The translations under genes and the position numbers were made by a program. The notes below the pieces were generated by a model. The model was given only the letters and a program-made list of their open reading frames with translations, ran no database searches and was not told the origin of the DNA. Below are positions 54,120 to 64,000 of a DNA stretch of 64,000 bases, piece after piece. Within the stretch, counting starts at the first letter, position 1, and each line of letters begins with the position of its first letter. Source of the DNA: Marvania coccoides (Eukaryota > Chlorophyta > Trebouxiophyceae > Chlorellales > Chlorellaceae); assembly GCA_963854735.1 (NCBI GenBank), contig OY978097.1, forward strand, positions 2,976,001 to 3,040,000, given 5' to 3'.

Positions 54120-54795
54120 AAAATTCAAGGCTTTCTTGCAAAGTTAGTAGTTCTGTGCCGCCCTGAACGCCCATCAGCCTAACGTAGCGAAGAAATTTAT
54201 TGCTCTGGAATATTTTTTTCTTCCTCTCCTCCTGATTATTATGACCACTGCCTGTTTATGATTGGTATTGAATTCTTGGTATCTGTTGTACGGTTTTCGA
54301 ATTGTTGGCTCGCACACTAGCTTTGGGAGAGTGGCTTCGCATTTCAGGCAGCGGTAAGGGGGAAAAAGTCAAGTTTGACTGAGCAGTGCCACCCAGCCGG
54401 CCATGGGGTGGTTGTTAGGGTGGCCACAGAACTGGGATGAAAAGCAGAATTTCTTTTCCTATTTGAATCTCCTGCCAACTTCACCTATTGAGGTGGAAAA
54501 TTTCACCAACAATTTGTGTACGATGAAATTGGCGAGAAAATGAAAATTTTACATTGCACTCTCAATTTTTTTGCATTGTGTAATTTCACAAGTGCATTTT
54601 TTCATATTCTAGCAGTGCGGGCGGGCCAATGCGCTTCGCAGGCTAGCGCATTTCCCCAAGTAAGCAAGTGCTGCCCAAGGTCACCTCTTTTGTTACAGAA
54701 AGGGCTGCTGGCCACATACATTGTCATTAAGCGACCAAAATAATATAGTTTTCCCCCGCAAGCGGTGCTGCGACATCCCTTTTCGGCGCTGCAAA
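54120..54795. other. Tandem intergenic region
   Basis: 3' flank of the radical SAM gene and 5' flank of the PPR gene. AT-rich around 54480-54600. No gene is recognised. Confidence 0.45.
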
Positions 54796-57700
54796 ATGCC
54801 ATTGAGAACTTTGCTCTCGCTGGGGCTAACGAAGAGCGGCCTAGGTCTCAACGGGCAGCGTGAGATCACCCAGAAGCGACGTGGGGCAAACAGGGCCGGT
54901 GGGGCGGCTGTTCAGAGCAGGCGAGTTTTTTTTATCTAAATCAATTGGGCGACCTGTTGTGTCCAACAACAGCGTGTGCAGACCCCCAAATAGCTTTCGA
55001 CATACGCATCACCACCATCACATAGTGTTTACGCCGCACCGCGCCCGCACCTCCGGAAAGCTCTTAACTTCACCATTTCCCATTTCCTTCACAAATTTCG
55101 CTTCGTCCTTCTTGCAGGGTGGTTCCCAGGGCCGCAGCGAGCGAGGAGGCCGTCCTGCTACACGTCTCAAACCACTCTGATGGCACCGTGACGTATTCTT
55201 TCGGCGCCTACAGCGAACGCATTGCGCACGCTGGCGTCGCAGTTGTGGAGACCCATGTTCACCACCACGCCGTGGGCGCTGCAGCTGCGCCTGCCACTGT
55301 TGGTGCGTCTGCAGCGGAGGCAGAGGCCCCTGCCGCGTCTACCACGGCGGTCGTGGATTCCCCGCCACCGTCGCCCTCTGCCGCAGTGCAACAGCTGGAT
55401 AGGATGCTGCACCTCACCCCCAAAGTGGGCTCAAACGGCGCTGCCAACAACGGCCACGAGAACGGTTCCAATGCGAAGCCCCACGCCTCTCACAACCTGT
55501 TGAACATTGCGAATGAAGCGGTGGCAGCGGAGAAGCAAATGCACCGGCAATCAGCGGGCCGCCGGGTGGCTGCTTACACCGGTGAGCCCTCCTCCAGCGC
55601 CCGTGCTGCTGCTACTGTTGCGCCTGTTGTGCCTGCTGAGTCTGCTGGCCCTTTGGATTACTCAAAGGCGTCTGTGGGTGAGGTGCTCAAAGTCTACTCG
55701 ATTGCCTGCGACGCTGGCCGCCTGGAGGACGCGCTGACCGTGGTCAAAGAGAGCATCCGCGCCGCGCGACAAGACGTGCTGAAAAGGTTAGAGAGCGAAT
55801 TTGTTCTTCTTCTTTTCACCGGAGAGCTTTAGTTCTATAATATAAACACGCATTTCACCCATTTTTCTTCATTTTTTGCTTCCAGACTCAAGCACTTCAA
55901 GTTCTTGCGGCCGGCGCAGCGCCAGCGCAACGTGCGCCGCGCCCTGCGCTTTGTTCAGCTGCTGCCCCGCCAGTACGTGGATTCTCGCACGTACAACATG
56001 CTGCTGTCGGTGTGCGCCGAGGCAGGCGACGTCAAGAACGCCCTCCGTGCCGCAGACATGCTGCGCGGCGCCGGGCTGCGCATGGACACCATTCTGTACA
56101 CCAACCTCATCAAAACTTGCGCTGCCGCCGGCGACGCCGACCATGCCTTCCAGGTATACAACGAGATGCGCAGCGCTGGGGTGAAGACGGAGAAGCACGT
56201 GTACACCACGCTAATCCACGCCTGCGCCGAGCAGATCGCTGCCACGCCTGCCACTGACCGGCGCACGCAGCTGGTGTTGCTGGAGCGTGCTTTCGAGCTG
56301 GCTGCCTCCATGCAGAGCTCGCGGATGCAGACGGACGCGGCGGTGTGGAACGCGCTGGTAACCACCGCGGGGCGCGCTGGGCAGCTGCAGCGGGCGTTTG
56401 ACGTGCTGGACGAAATGATGGGCGCAGGCAACCGCCCCAACGCCCGCACCTACGCCTCTCTCATCGACGCGTGCGCGCGCACGGGCGACAAGGCGCTGGC
56501 GTTGCGGGTGTACGCCAAGTCTCGCCGCGAGGGCTTTGGCGACACCCTCATGATCTACTCGTCGGCGATCAATGCTTGCGTCAAGGGCAAGGAGGGCGCT
56601 GACCTGGCGGGCGCCATGGAGGTGTACGCCGACATGCAGCGCGCGGGGGTGACCCCTGATTCCGCGCTTTTTGGCGCGCTGATGATGGCGGCGGGGCGTG
56701 CCGGCGATCTCCCCCTTGCCCTGGAATTGGAGGCCGAGATGCAGCGGGAGGGGCTGGAGCCGTGCTCCGGCACTGAGTCCGCGCTGCTGACGGTGCACCT
56801 GCACAACGACAAGCTCGTGGAGGCTCAGGCAATCTACCGGCGACTGCGGGCGGCTGGCGTTGCCCCCCACATCCACGCACTGAACGCGCTCATCAGCGCC
56901 CACGGGCGTGCCCTGCGGCTGGGAGACGTGGTATCCATCGTGTGCGACATGGTGGACGCGGGTATCACGCCTGATGCCTACACCTATGCGGCGGTGCTCA
57001 ACGCGTGCCAGCGCAGCGATGAGTGCGAGCTTGCGCTGGACGTGTACCGCCTGATGCGGGTGCAGGGGGTGCGGGTGGACGAGATGCATGCTTCGGTGCT
57101 GATGAAGATGTGCTACAACAGGCTGCGCCAGACGTGGCAGCCCGGAGGATACCCGCCTAGGGCGGCAGGCACCATGGCGCCGTCTTCGCCCGCTGCGGGC
57201 GGGCGGCGCGCGCAGGAGCGCGCCAAGCTGCTGGCGGCGCTTACCCCGCTCGGTCGCAAGGCCAACCTGGGCGGCGACGTTGCCCCTGCTGACGTTCCCT
57301 GGCAGGCTCACGCCTTCCACATCTATCGCGAGGCCATGTCAGCTGGCGTGAAGCCCACCCTGTCGCTGCTGAACATCATGTTCTCCTGTCTGAGGGTGCC
57401 GTGGAGCCAGGCCAACCCTTCCTCTGTCCCTTCAGGCCAAGCAGCGGACCTGGCGTTGCTTACGCAGCGCCTGCACGCGGGGCTGCCCCTCCAGCGCGAC
57501 TCTGCAGCGCTGGTGCAGGGCAAGATTGGCATCGAGTCGGTCTACCACTCCCGCGCCATTTCCATCATGGAGGACGCCATTGTGTCTGGCCTGGTGCCGG
57601 CGTTCAAAGTTGATGGCTCCCCGCCGTTTGATCTTCGTGCGATGCCCCCCGCGGTGGCGGAGGTGTACATGCTGACGGTGGTGTCGGCGCTGCAGCGGCA

Positions 57701-58229
57701 GGTGGTGGAGGCGCGGCGAGAGCTGAAGCACCGCGTCGTGTTTTTGGTGCCTCGATACGATGGCCGCCACGTCTTCAGACCTTCCTTCCTGTCGGACAGC
57801 GAGAGTGAGGACGAGTGGGCGGTGTCCCCCGACGCCATAGACGCAGGCAGGCGCGGCCCAGCCAGCGCGTCGCCGCTGGCTGACGGCTACGAGAGCGACC
57901 ACGATGTCGCAGATTTGATTTTCAATGACGGTGAGGTTGGGGCAGCGGAGGAGGCGGTGGAGGGGATGGCTGACGACCGCACGGGGCTGGGGGTTGCAGG
58001 GACAATGCGGCGGCTGCGGCTGTGGGCGCGTGAGTACTCCCCCGAGGGTCTGATTGTGGTGGAGCCGAAAGACATGACGAGGTGGGCGAAAATGATCCAG
58101 AGGGAGGTGGAAAAGAGGTCTGCCAGTGCGCTGGCGCTGCAGAAGCCGTACGGGCAGGCAGCCACACCAGTTCTGGGCGTGGCAGGGCTCCGGCACCAGA
58201 GCAGCTCCATTCGATCGAAGGGGCTGTGA
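54796..58229 (+). CDS. MRL1-like PPR protein (plastid rbcL mRNA factor)
   Basis: The secure exons are about 55118/55133-55796 and 55886-58229; a first exon from ATG 54796 (MPLRTLLSLGLTKSGLGLNG) is likely, with a donor at GTGAGA (54860) or GTGGGG (about 54899). The total is about 1015-1025 residues. After a long disordered Ala/Pro/His N terminus and KHFKFLRPAQRQRNVRRALR, ten or eleven PPR motifs follow (for example VDSRTYNMLLSVCAEAGDVK, PNARTYASLIDACARTGD, PDAYTYAAVLNACQRSDECE). The C-terminal half resembles plant and algal MRL1 (HIYREAMSAGVKPTLSLLNI). MRL1 stabilises the 5' end of rbcL mRNA in chloroplasts. The exact 5' exon is uncertain because the phase only closes with an internal acceptor near 55132. 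Confidence 0.78.
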
Positions 58230-59166
58230 AGGCCACAGGCAGGGGCGGAGGTTGAATATCAAATTAAATAGAGATCAACAACAAAATGAGACTCGCTGCA
58301 GCGCAGAAGATCGAATACATTACTAAAACTACTATTAGCATAATTCTTCATTCACGAGAGAGTCGGAGAGATGAATATTTCTTTTCTAGCTATTTAATTC
58401 TTTTTTTCTTTTCCCTCCTTCCTGTCTCTTATAAATTGCTGCTATCGACTCGTGTGGCAGCGGCTCTCTCACGCATTTTTATAAAATTTTTCTCTAGTAT
58501 CGTGCGTTCCCCTGTATCATCATTCATGGATTTTACAATCAAGCAAACACAAAGGGAGAAAAGAGAAAGAAAGCAACTAGGGGGCTGTCAGCATACGTGC
58601 CGTCAACCTTCAGGCGGACTTTGACAGTATTGCAGAGCCAGTTGTTATGTTATGAAAATAAGAAAAAATCGGTGGGGTGTTGACATACAGAACAGGAGTA
58701 CAATGTAATTGGAACACCATGTTTCATTCGCTAACTTTACTATATTTTTATACAATACAGGGTGGCGAATGGAGGTGAACAAATCCAGCTGCGCAAAGGA
58801 AAAGCTGGTATAGAAGGGAAAAAAATCAAACACGGCTGTTGCTCCTCAGCCACCTCAGGCGACACAGCGAGGAGAGAGAGGAAGAGGAGAAGAAGAACAC
58901 AAAGAGGGTGAAAAAGATAAACTAAACAAACAAGGGGAAAAGAACAAAGCTTGGGCACTAAGAGCGGCTCTTAGAATGGGGAAGAAAGAGAGCTCTGCTC
59001 AAGGAAAGAAAGGGAGTGAGGTGATTTGGAACGGAAGTACATGGAAATGCAAAGCTGCCCTTCTGTACTCCTTCAGAAACGGAAAATATTCGCTGTTGGG
59101 GGAATGCACTAAAGCCGTGTTGTTGGTCGTTGTCGGCGAATTTGTTGCTTTAGTCAGTCATCATCA
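58230..59166. other. Long convergent intergenic region
   Basis: 3' flanks of the PPR gene (+) and the gene at 59167-60484 (-). AT-rich with many T and A runs, purine-rich around 58860-58920. Small ORFs lack family likeness. Confidence 0.5.
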
Positions 59167-60484
59167 TCAGACCGCCTGCACGTACACAGGCCAGGTGCCA
59201 ACGCCGGCGTACACCCTTCCCGTGGTGTGACGGATGATGGGCACCCGCTGGGAGGTGACGTTGCGCTGCAGGGCCACAATGCGGGCAATGAGGTTCGCCA
59301 GCTCGCCCTCTCGCTGCGCCAGACGGCTGGCAAGGCGGGCATTTTCGGCGCCAACCTTCCACAGCATGGCCAGCAGACCAGCGCATCCCACCGCCAGTGC
59401 CGCCTTCACCCAATCAACGTTGTGAAGAGAGAGGGAGCCGGTGTGGCGCCGGGCCTTTTCACCTGCCAGGCAGAAGCTGCGGCCCACCGCCGAGGCGACC
59501 TCGGTGGCGGTCTCGGTGATGGTTCTGGCCGGGAGCGAGGCTTTGACAGACCTCACGGCGGGACTGACCTGCAAAGTAGCAATAAAAACAATGCAAAATG
59601 ACGGAATTCAGAGAAAGAAAATACCAAAGAATTTACGAATTACAAAGCTAGTTAACAGTAATAATACTGACCTGCAGCGATCTGGCCAGGTTCCTGACCG
59701 TGGAGGCCACCCAAGCGAGGCCACATCCCAGCAGGCGCTTGGCCTCAGCAACATGCCCAGACGCGTAGTTGCGCACCTGCAGGGCCAGCGCCTTGAGATC
59801 CGCCACCAGCGACACCACAGCACGCCCGGCACGGGCCCCTGCAGCCATCGCCAGAGTCGCCGCAGCGGCAGCAGCTTTTTTGGCATCCTCGGGGGTGCAG
59901 ATGGAGCCCTTGGTGGGGGTGGGGAGGGGGGAGGGGGCGCAAGGGGCGCCCTCTGTTGCGGTGGCGTAAAAGGGGCCGGCAGAGCGCGGGGAGGGCGGGC
60001 CAAATTCGATTTCTCCTCTGCGAATGACGTCGTTGGTGCCTGAGTCGCTGTGGGTGTCGTCTGCGCTGCTGGAATAGACAAACGCGTCGGCGGCGGTGTC
60101 CAGGCGGCAGTGGAACTCGCTGTCGCTGTGTTCAGGGGACTGGCCAGGGCTGAAGCCCAAAGCCGAGGACGGGGCAGCGGGGGAGGCAGAGGAAGGGCCT
60201 GCCCCTTCTGCGGGGTGCTCCTCCCCCAGGGCGCCCTGGCTGAGCATCTCCCAGGAGCGGTCGGAGTGGTAGGAGCGATCGGAGCAGGAGTCGTCTTCAC
60301 GCTCAAGACTGCGGTGCACTGGACTTGGGGAGTGCAGAGAGACCTCCTGCATCTCGTCTCGCGCCTGCAAAGTGTTAACAAGGCGCGCTGCGTTGAAAAC
60401 GAGGGACAGCAGAGTCTGTAAGCTCAAAAGTGGCCATTTTATGCTCACCGATTCAATTTCTTGCTGGTTGGTGTCGCTGTCCAT
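59167..60484 (-). CDS. Unrecognised single-pass membrane protein
   Basis: Three exons (60484-60449, 60364-59672, 59568-59167) give 376 residues. The first two thirds are disordered and Ser/Asp/Pro-rich. Then follow Ala-rich amphipathic helices (AGRAVVSLVADLKALALQVR), a membrane segment (WVKAALAVGCAGLLAMLWKV), a coiled coil (ENARLASRLAQREGELANLI) and a conserved-looking tail HTTGRVYAGVGTWPVYVQ. No family is recognised. A probable acceptor at about 60510 shows that at least one more exon, perhaps only 5' UTR, lies upstream. Confidence 0.6.
59914..59936 (+). repeat. G-quadruplex-prone G tract within exon
   Basis: Four G runs of 5, 4, 6 and 5 separated by single bases (59914-59918, 59920-59923, 59925-59930, 59932-59936) lie on the plus strand inside exon 2 of the minus-strand gene, so the mRNA copy is C-rich and encodes Pro/Ser/Thr. 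Confidence 0.75.
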
Positions 60485-61438
60485 TGTGCGCTTGATCAGG
60501 GGCCTGAAAGAAATTTGACATAAATCGCAATGGACGTTGGAGGGCAATAAAAGCGCACAGAGGGGTGATAGCCACGAATTTCAGTGCTCCTCTCTCTCGG
60601 GCAAAACGAGCATTTCAAAAAACAACCACATAGTCGCTCGCAAAGATAGCTCGACAGTAATGCAGCGCTGATCACTCCGTCCAGCACAGCGGGCGAGAGA
60701 TTTTTTTCAAACAAAGAGAGAAGTCAAATTTCCCACCAGATTCATTTTATGGTATTCTCACCTGAATGTTTTAGCGCTGAGCGGCCTGAGCCACTTGTGA
60801 AGTAAAATTGAATTCGCTGGACAGTCCCGAGACGAGCATAATTGTTTTAGGAGCACGAATAGCTCACTTGTTCACAGCAGGCCCAGCGCCGGTGAAGACA
60901 AATTATAAAGGGGCGAAGGAAGCCTGATTTCAATGCAACGGTCAGCACTGAATCATGCACGCTGTCTCTTTGGAATTCCTCTCCTCCTGCTTCCCTCTGT
61001 TCTATACTTGTGTTGCTGCTCCTGTTGCCATTCAAGCTGAGTTAGGAAAAGAAAGCATTACATGATAAGTTTCAGTGGTGTCAATCAGCAGAGTAAAGCC
61101 AATGTATCATTTATTGTTATTTTGGGCGAATCAGAGAAGAAACAGTCTGCTTCAGCCAGAATGAAAAAAGCGAACGTCAGGTAAAAACAGTTATAATAAG
61201 TGTCATGTAAGAGCGTGTCATAATTTAGTGTAATAATGAGCAACAACCAGAAAATTAAGATTGGGTGCAACATATAAACAATGAAACGAAGAAAAACAGG
61301 GAGTCAGCGTAAACGCAGGCAGGATTTAAAAAGTCACCAGTACTCGAAAAAACGGTGAGGAAAACTTGTATTGATTATTTGGAGGGGGAGAGAGAGAAGG
61401 AAGGGGGGTGGGGGCGAGTCAATCACGTTAATCGAAGA
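60485..61438. other. Intergenic region, 5' of membrane protein and 3' of LysM gene
   Basis: A minus-strand acceptor near 60510 implies an upstream exon of the 59167-60484 gene in this stretch, which I could not locate. The rest is AT-rich; 61380-61420 is a purine-rich GA tract next to the LysM stop. Confidence 0.4.
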
Positions 61439-62942
61439 TTAAACGAGCTCTTCTCCCTTGATGGGCTTGGGAGGCTTTTCAGTAAGCCCCGCCTTTTTGT
61501 TGCCAATTTCCTCTTGGGAGGAGGCCGTGTTGCTGGAGCTGGGGGATCCGCCGCAGGCCAGGCCAAGCAGCCCCACGACGGCCAGCACCGCGAAGAAGAT
61601 GCTGACGCCCATCACGATGTTGCCGGTGTTGCTGCCTGACTCGTTCTGGGTGGGTGCCTGCGTCGCGGTGTCGCTCACAATGTTGGCCACCTCAGTCCGC
61701 CCCTCCGCGATGCTGTCGTCCCTGCCCAGGGTGTCAATGGGGGCGGTGATTATGGGCGTCGTCTCAACAACCGGGGTCAGAATGGGCTCCTCAACCACCG
61801 GAGCGACAGTGTTGGTCTGAGGCGCCTCCACCGCTGGGGCATCGCCCAGTGTCGACGCGTCAGGCACCTGGATTCCCTGGCCTGGAGCCACCGTGGGCGC
61901 TGCTGCGAGGGCTGTGGGGTCCATCAGCACCGGGGTTGCGCAGTCGGCGGCGTAGGGAGGGATTTTCACCACCGCCCCAGGGGTGACGGGAGCGCCGGAC
62001 GCCAAGTCGGGGTTGACGGCCACCAGGTCCCCAATGGGGATGTTGAACAGCGCGGAGATGGTGTAGGGGGTATCATCCTCCCGGGCCCTGAAGCCTCTGC
62101 ACTCAGTGACGGTGTTGGCCACCGCCCTGGGTGGGGTGGTGGGAATGACGGGGGGAGAGGCTGCGGGCGAGGGGGGCGCCTTATTCTGCTGTCCCTTGGG
62201 CGGCAGCGCTGCGGGGGGCGGCGAGAAGCTGAGCTGCTCCTGCCTGAGCTCCCCCAGCGTTCTGGGGAGGATGCCGCAGACGGCGTCGTTCCAGTTGGGC
62301 ATGCGCACCAGGTCGTCGGGCTTTGCCTCTCCCGGGCTCCACCCCGGGTTCACCGCCTCCAGGTCAGGCTGGAAGATATTGAGCGAGACGGCGACGCTGG
62401 CCAAAGTGTCGCCAGCCTGAAGGATGTAGTACTTGCAGGTTTCCCTGCCCTTTTCTGGCATGGACATGACGTACTGGCAGGACGCGGACTCGCCGCCTGG
62501 CAGGCAGATGGTGGTGCCTGTCATGAGCTCCGCAGTGCCGCCGCACGCCACAATAGAGGCAATGAGAGCGCCTGCAAAGATTCGGGGAGCGGCAAAGTAG
62601 GTCGGATGCGTCGGTGGTAGTGCCTATTGGTTGTTGATGGTGCTAGCGTGGGGCGAAGAAATGCTGAAACTCTTACCTTGCTCTATTGACCTTGCCTTAG
62701 AGATGGACTCCAAAGTGTCTCCCGCCTGGACTTGGTATGTTTGACAAACATCTGCGTAACACAAACATACAAAAATCGAGTGAGATGCACGTGTTACCAG
62801 GTCAAGAGAGCTCGCCAGGCCCATGCAGGGGAAAGTTTGATCGCAGATGTTCAGAATTTTTCGCACCTGGCGCCGCAAATGCTGGCACCAACACCAGCGT
62901 GCAGAAAATAATATTTAATATGGATGCTGCGGGGGCCCTCAT
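61439..62942 (-). CDS. Type I membrane protein with three LysM domains
   Basis: Three exons (62942-62867, 62751-62677, 62571-61439) encode 427 residues. A signal peptide (IIFCTLVLVPAFAAP) precedes LysM1 (QTYQVQAGDTLESISKARS, about 28-75), LysM2 (CKYYILQAGDTLASVAVSLN, about 90-140) and LysM3 (CRGFRAREDDTPYTISALFN, about 195-245). A Pro/Thr/Val-rich stalk follows, then one membrane span (IVMGVSIFFAVLAVVGLLGL, about 375-395) and a short Lys/Glu tail. LysM modules bind N-acetylglucosamine polymers such as chitin or peptidoglycan. There is no kinase domain, so it resembles plant LYM/CEBiP-type receptor proteins in plan but not in anchor. Whether it binds its own wall glycan or a microbe's is unknown. 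Starts further upstream (62954, 62984) are possible. Confidence 0.82.
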
Positions 62943-63714
62943 CGCATAGGCTCTAAGAAGGCTTTCGGTCATACGCTGCTGCAAAAGATCGAGGAGGGAA
63001 ATCTCAGTGAGCTACGCCAGGCGAAGGGAGACAGCTGCATTGCAAAAGACATTCAAAAAGATTACAGCTTGGTGCCTCACCGCACGGAAACTCCGGCAAA
63101 AGTTGAACGCAGAATGTTTTCAAATTGAAAATTAATAATGGGGCACTCTCTGTCGCTATGGCCGCTGCCAAACAGGTTGGTAATCTATACAAATTCTTTT
63201 CCAGCGATACCCATTTCCTGATTATTCAAAATAATGGCAAACTCCCGCCCTCTTGTCTTTGTTAACCCGGATCAAGGGGGAAGAGAGTCGGACCGTATTT
63301 CGAGTTCGAGGTCTGCTGCAGACCCACAGTAATGATGGCAGTTCGTTATCACAAAAAAATGTCTCTAGTCATTCTCAAACGGGCCATTTCAGCTCGATCT
63401 TTGAACACGATCGTCCCGTCCTTCCCCTTGAGACTATACAATGTACTCTTTCCCCCGCTGCTGGAATCTGGCCCCCCAAAAGCGCAAAAGAGCGCTCGGT
63501 GTGGCGCTGCAGCCCGTAAGACCGCTCTGGGAGCACAGCGTGAGTCTGTCTGCAAGAAAGAAGCAGCTTTTCTTAGACCACCGTTCCTATTTTCGACCGC
63601 TGGCGTCCGGTTCGAGGGGGACTTAATCTTTGCAAAACTAAACTGTGTGCGCATGTCAAATAACAACAATTCATAACAGAAAATGGGTAGGGGGATTCGT
63701 GCACCGTGTGCAGC
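62943..63714. other. Intergenic region, tandem minus-strand genes
   Basis: 5' flank of the LysM gene and 3' flank of the NRDE2-like gene. The 63349-63669 (-) and 63332-63676 (+) ORFs overlap each other and show no family likeness. Confidence 0.45.
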
Positions 63715-64000
63715 TCATGCGGTTGCCTCCATTTGCAGAAGCACCGCCTCCAACACTTCACTCCGCACTGCAACCTCTTTGTCCCTGCAAAGACCACATC
63801 CACAACGAACCAGGGTCAATTTATCATTGTAAAAGAACTGATACTATGTGTTAACAGCAGTAATAGCGGTCTGGCTCACCGCATAACCCCCAAGTACTCA
63901 GTCAGTTCTCGAGGCGGGCAGCGGCCGTTGAGCAGCGCCAGGCCATCCACCCACACGGCTTTGGACCAAGGACACGCCTCCAGAGCGCGCAGAAACACCC
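63715..64000 (-). CDS. NRDE2-like C terminus, gene continues beyond window
   Basis: Two terminal exons are visible: 64000-63880 (partial) and 63784-63715, joined in phase 2 across a GT-AG intron. They read VFLRALEACPWSKAVWVDGL, then a linker, LTEYLGVMR/DKEVAVRSEV and a stop soon after. NRDE2 proteins end with a half-a-TPR-like helix containing CPW.K and a closing LM.EKE.R.R motif, which is matched here. NRDE2 is a nuclear RNA surveillance factor that binds MTR4 in animals and takes part in small-RNA silencing in worms and yeast. Only about 62 residues are available, so this is a motif-level call. Confidence 0.55.

Noticed and set aside
56211..57320. Minus-strand ORF of 369 codons opposite the PPR gene
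   Set aside because: It is antisense to PPR repeats; its apparent periodicity is simply a mirror of the repeats.
63349..63669. Minus-strand ORF in the spacer before the NRDE2-like gene
   Set aside because: It overlaps an equally open plus-strand ORF; neither shows family likeness or splicing into neighbours.
1..64000. Bacterial operon, CRISPR array, prophage or IS element
   Set aside because: Spliced plant-type genes fill the window; no repeat-spacer array, transposase or phage gene was seen.
1..64000. tRNA or rRNA genes
   Set aside because: By eye no B-box plus acceptor-stem combination or conserved rRNA segment was found; a covariance-model scan would be decisive.

Overview
The window is nuclear DNA of a eukaryotic green alga. 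I infer a core chlorophyte, possibly trebouxiophyte-like; no species can be named from sequence alone. The evidence is as follows. Genes are broken by many short introns of roughly 50-245 bases, mostly GTGAG...CAG, whose phases join conserved protein families exactly. The gene set is plant-like and plastid-rich: phosphoglucan phosphatase, CAS, FLAP1, OEP24, ISE2, an MRL1-like PPR protein, a TWD1/FKBP42-like immunophilin, and glycine decarboxylase P protein. Exons are GC-rich with strong third-position G/C, while introns and intergenic DNA are clearly AT-rich. There are no operons, insertion sequences, CRISPR arrays, rRNA genes or recognisable tRNAs.

Layout: 1-603 partial NUMOD3 protein (-); 1084-3110 CotH-like secreted kinase (-); 3310-4648 FKBP-TPR (+); 4850-7744 J-domain/FN3 protein (-); 7996-11575 glycine decarboxylase (+); 12169-13334 S49 peptidase (-); 13617-14777 SEX4-like phosphatase (+); 15094-15685 Lys-rich membrane protein (-); 15897-16880 CBP3/UQCC1 (-); 17285-18746 G-patch protein (+); 18902-21380 ASCC2 (-); 21389-22050 orphan (+); 22620-26712 CAF-1 large subunit carrying a homeodomain (+); 27243-28582 OEP24 (-); 29074-29936 theta-like GST (-); 30624-34386 ISE2 helicase (-); 34405-34696 PET191/COA5 (-).

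The second half: 34904-36817 homogentisate dioxygenase (+); 37427-38816 endo-beta-mannanase (+); 39087-40169 EEP-family protein (+); 40361-40941 EAPP-like (+); 41288-43158 unrecognised nuclear-looking protein (-); 43661-44975 CAS (-); 45265-45837 conserved plant-type protein (-); 46133-47494 FLAP1/DUF1517 (+); 48176-49432 TrmO (-); 50649-54119 radical SAM-DUF2344 protein (+); 54796-58229 MRL1-like PPR (+); 59167-60484 unrecognised membrane protein (-); 61439-62942 triple-LysM membrane protein (-); 63715-64000 partial NRDE2-like (-).

The genes do not form one pathway. Recurring themes are plastid function (ISE2, OEP24, CAS, FLAP1, MRL1-like, SEX4-like) and mitochondrial respiratory assembly or photorespiration (CBP3, PET191, glycine decarboxylase). 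The points most worth following are: a CAF-1 large subunit with a homeodomain inserted near its N terminus and the invariant Asn51 replaced; PET191 and ISE2 separated by only 18 nt on one strand, which suggests a dicistronic mRNA; and four well-supported GC-AG introns among roughly 54 modelled. Exon coordinates come from manual splice-site reading with phase checks; no alignment or transcript data were available.
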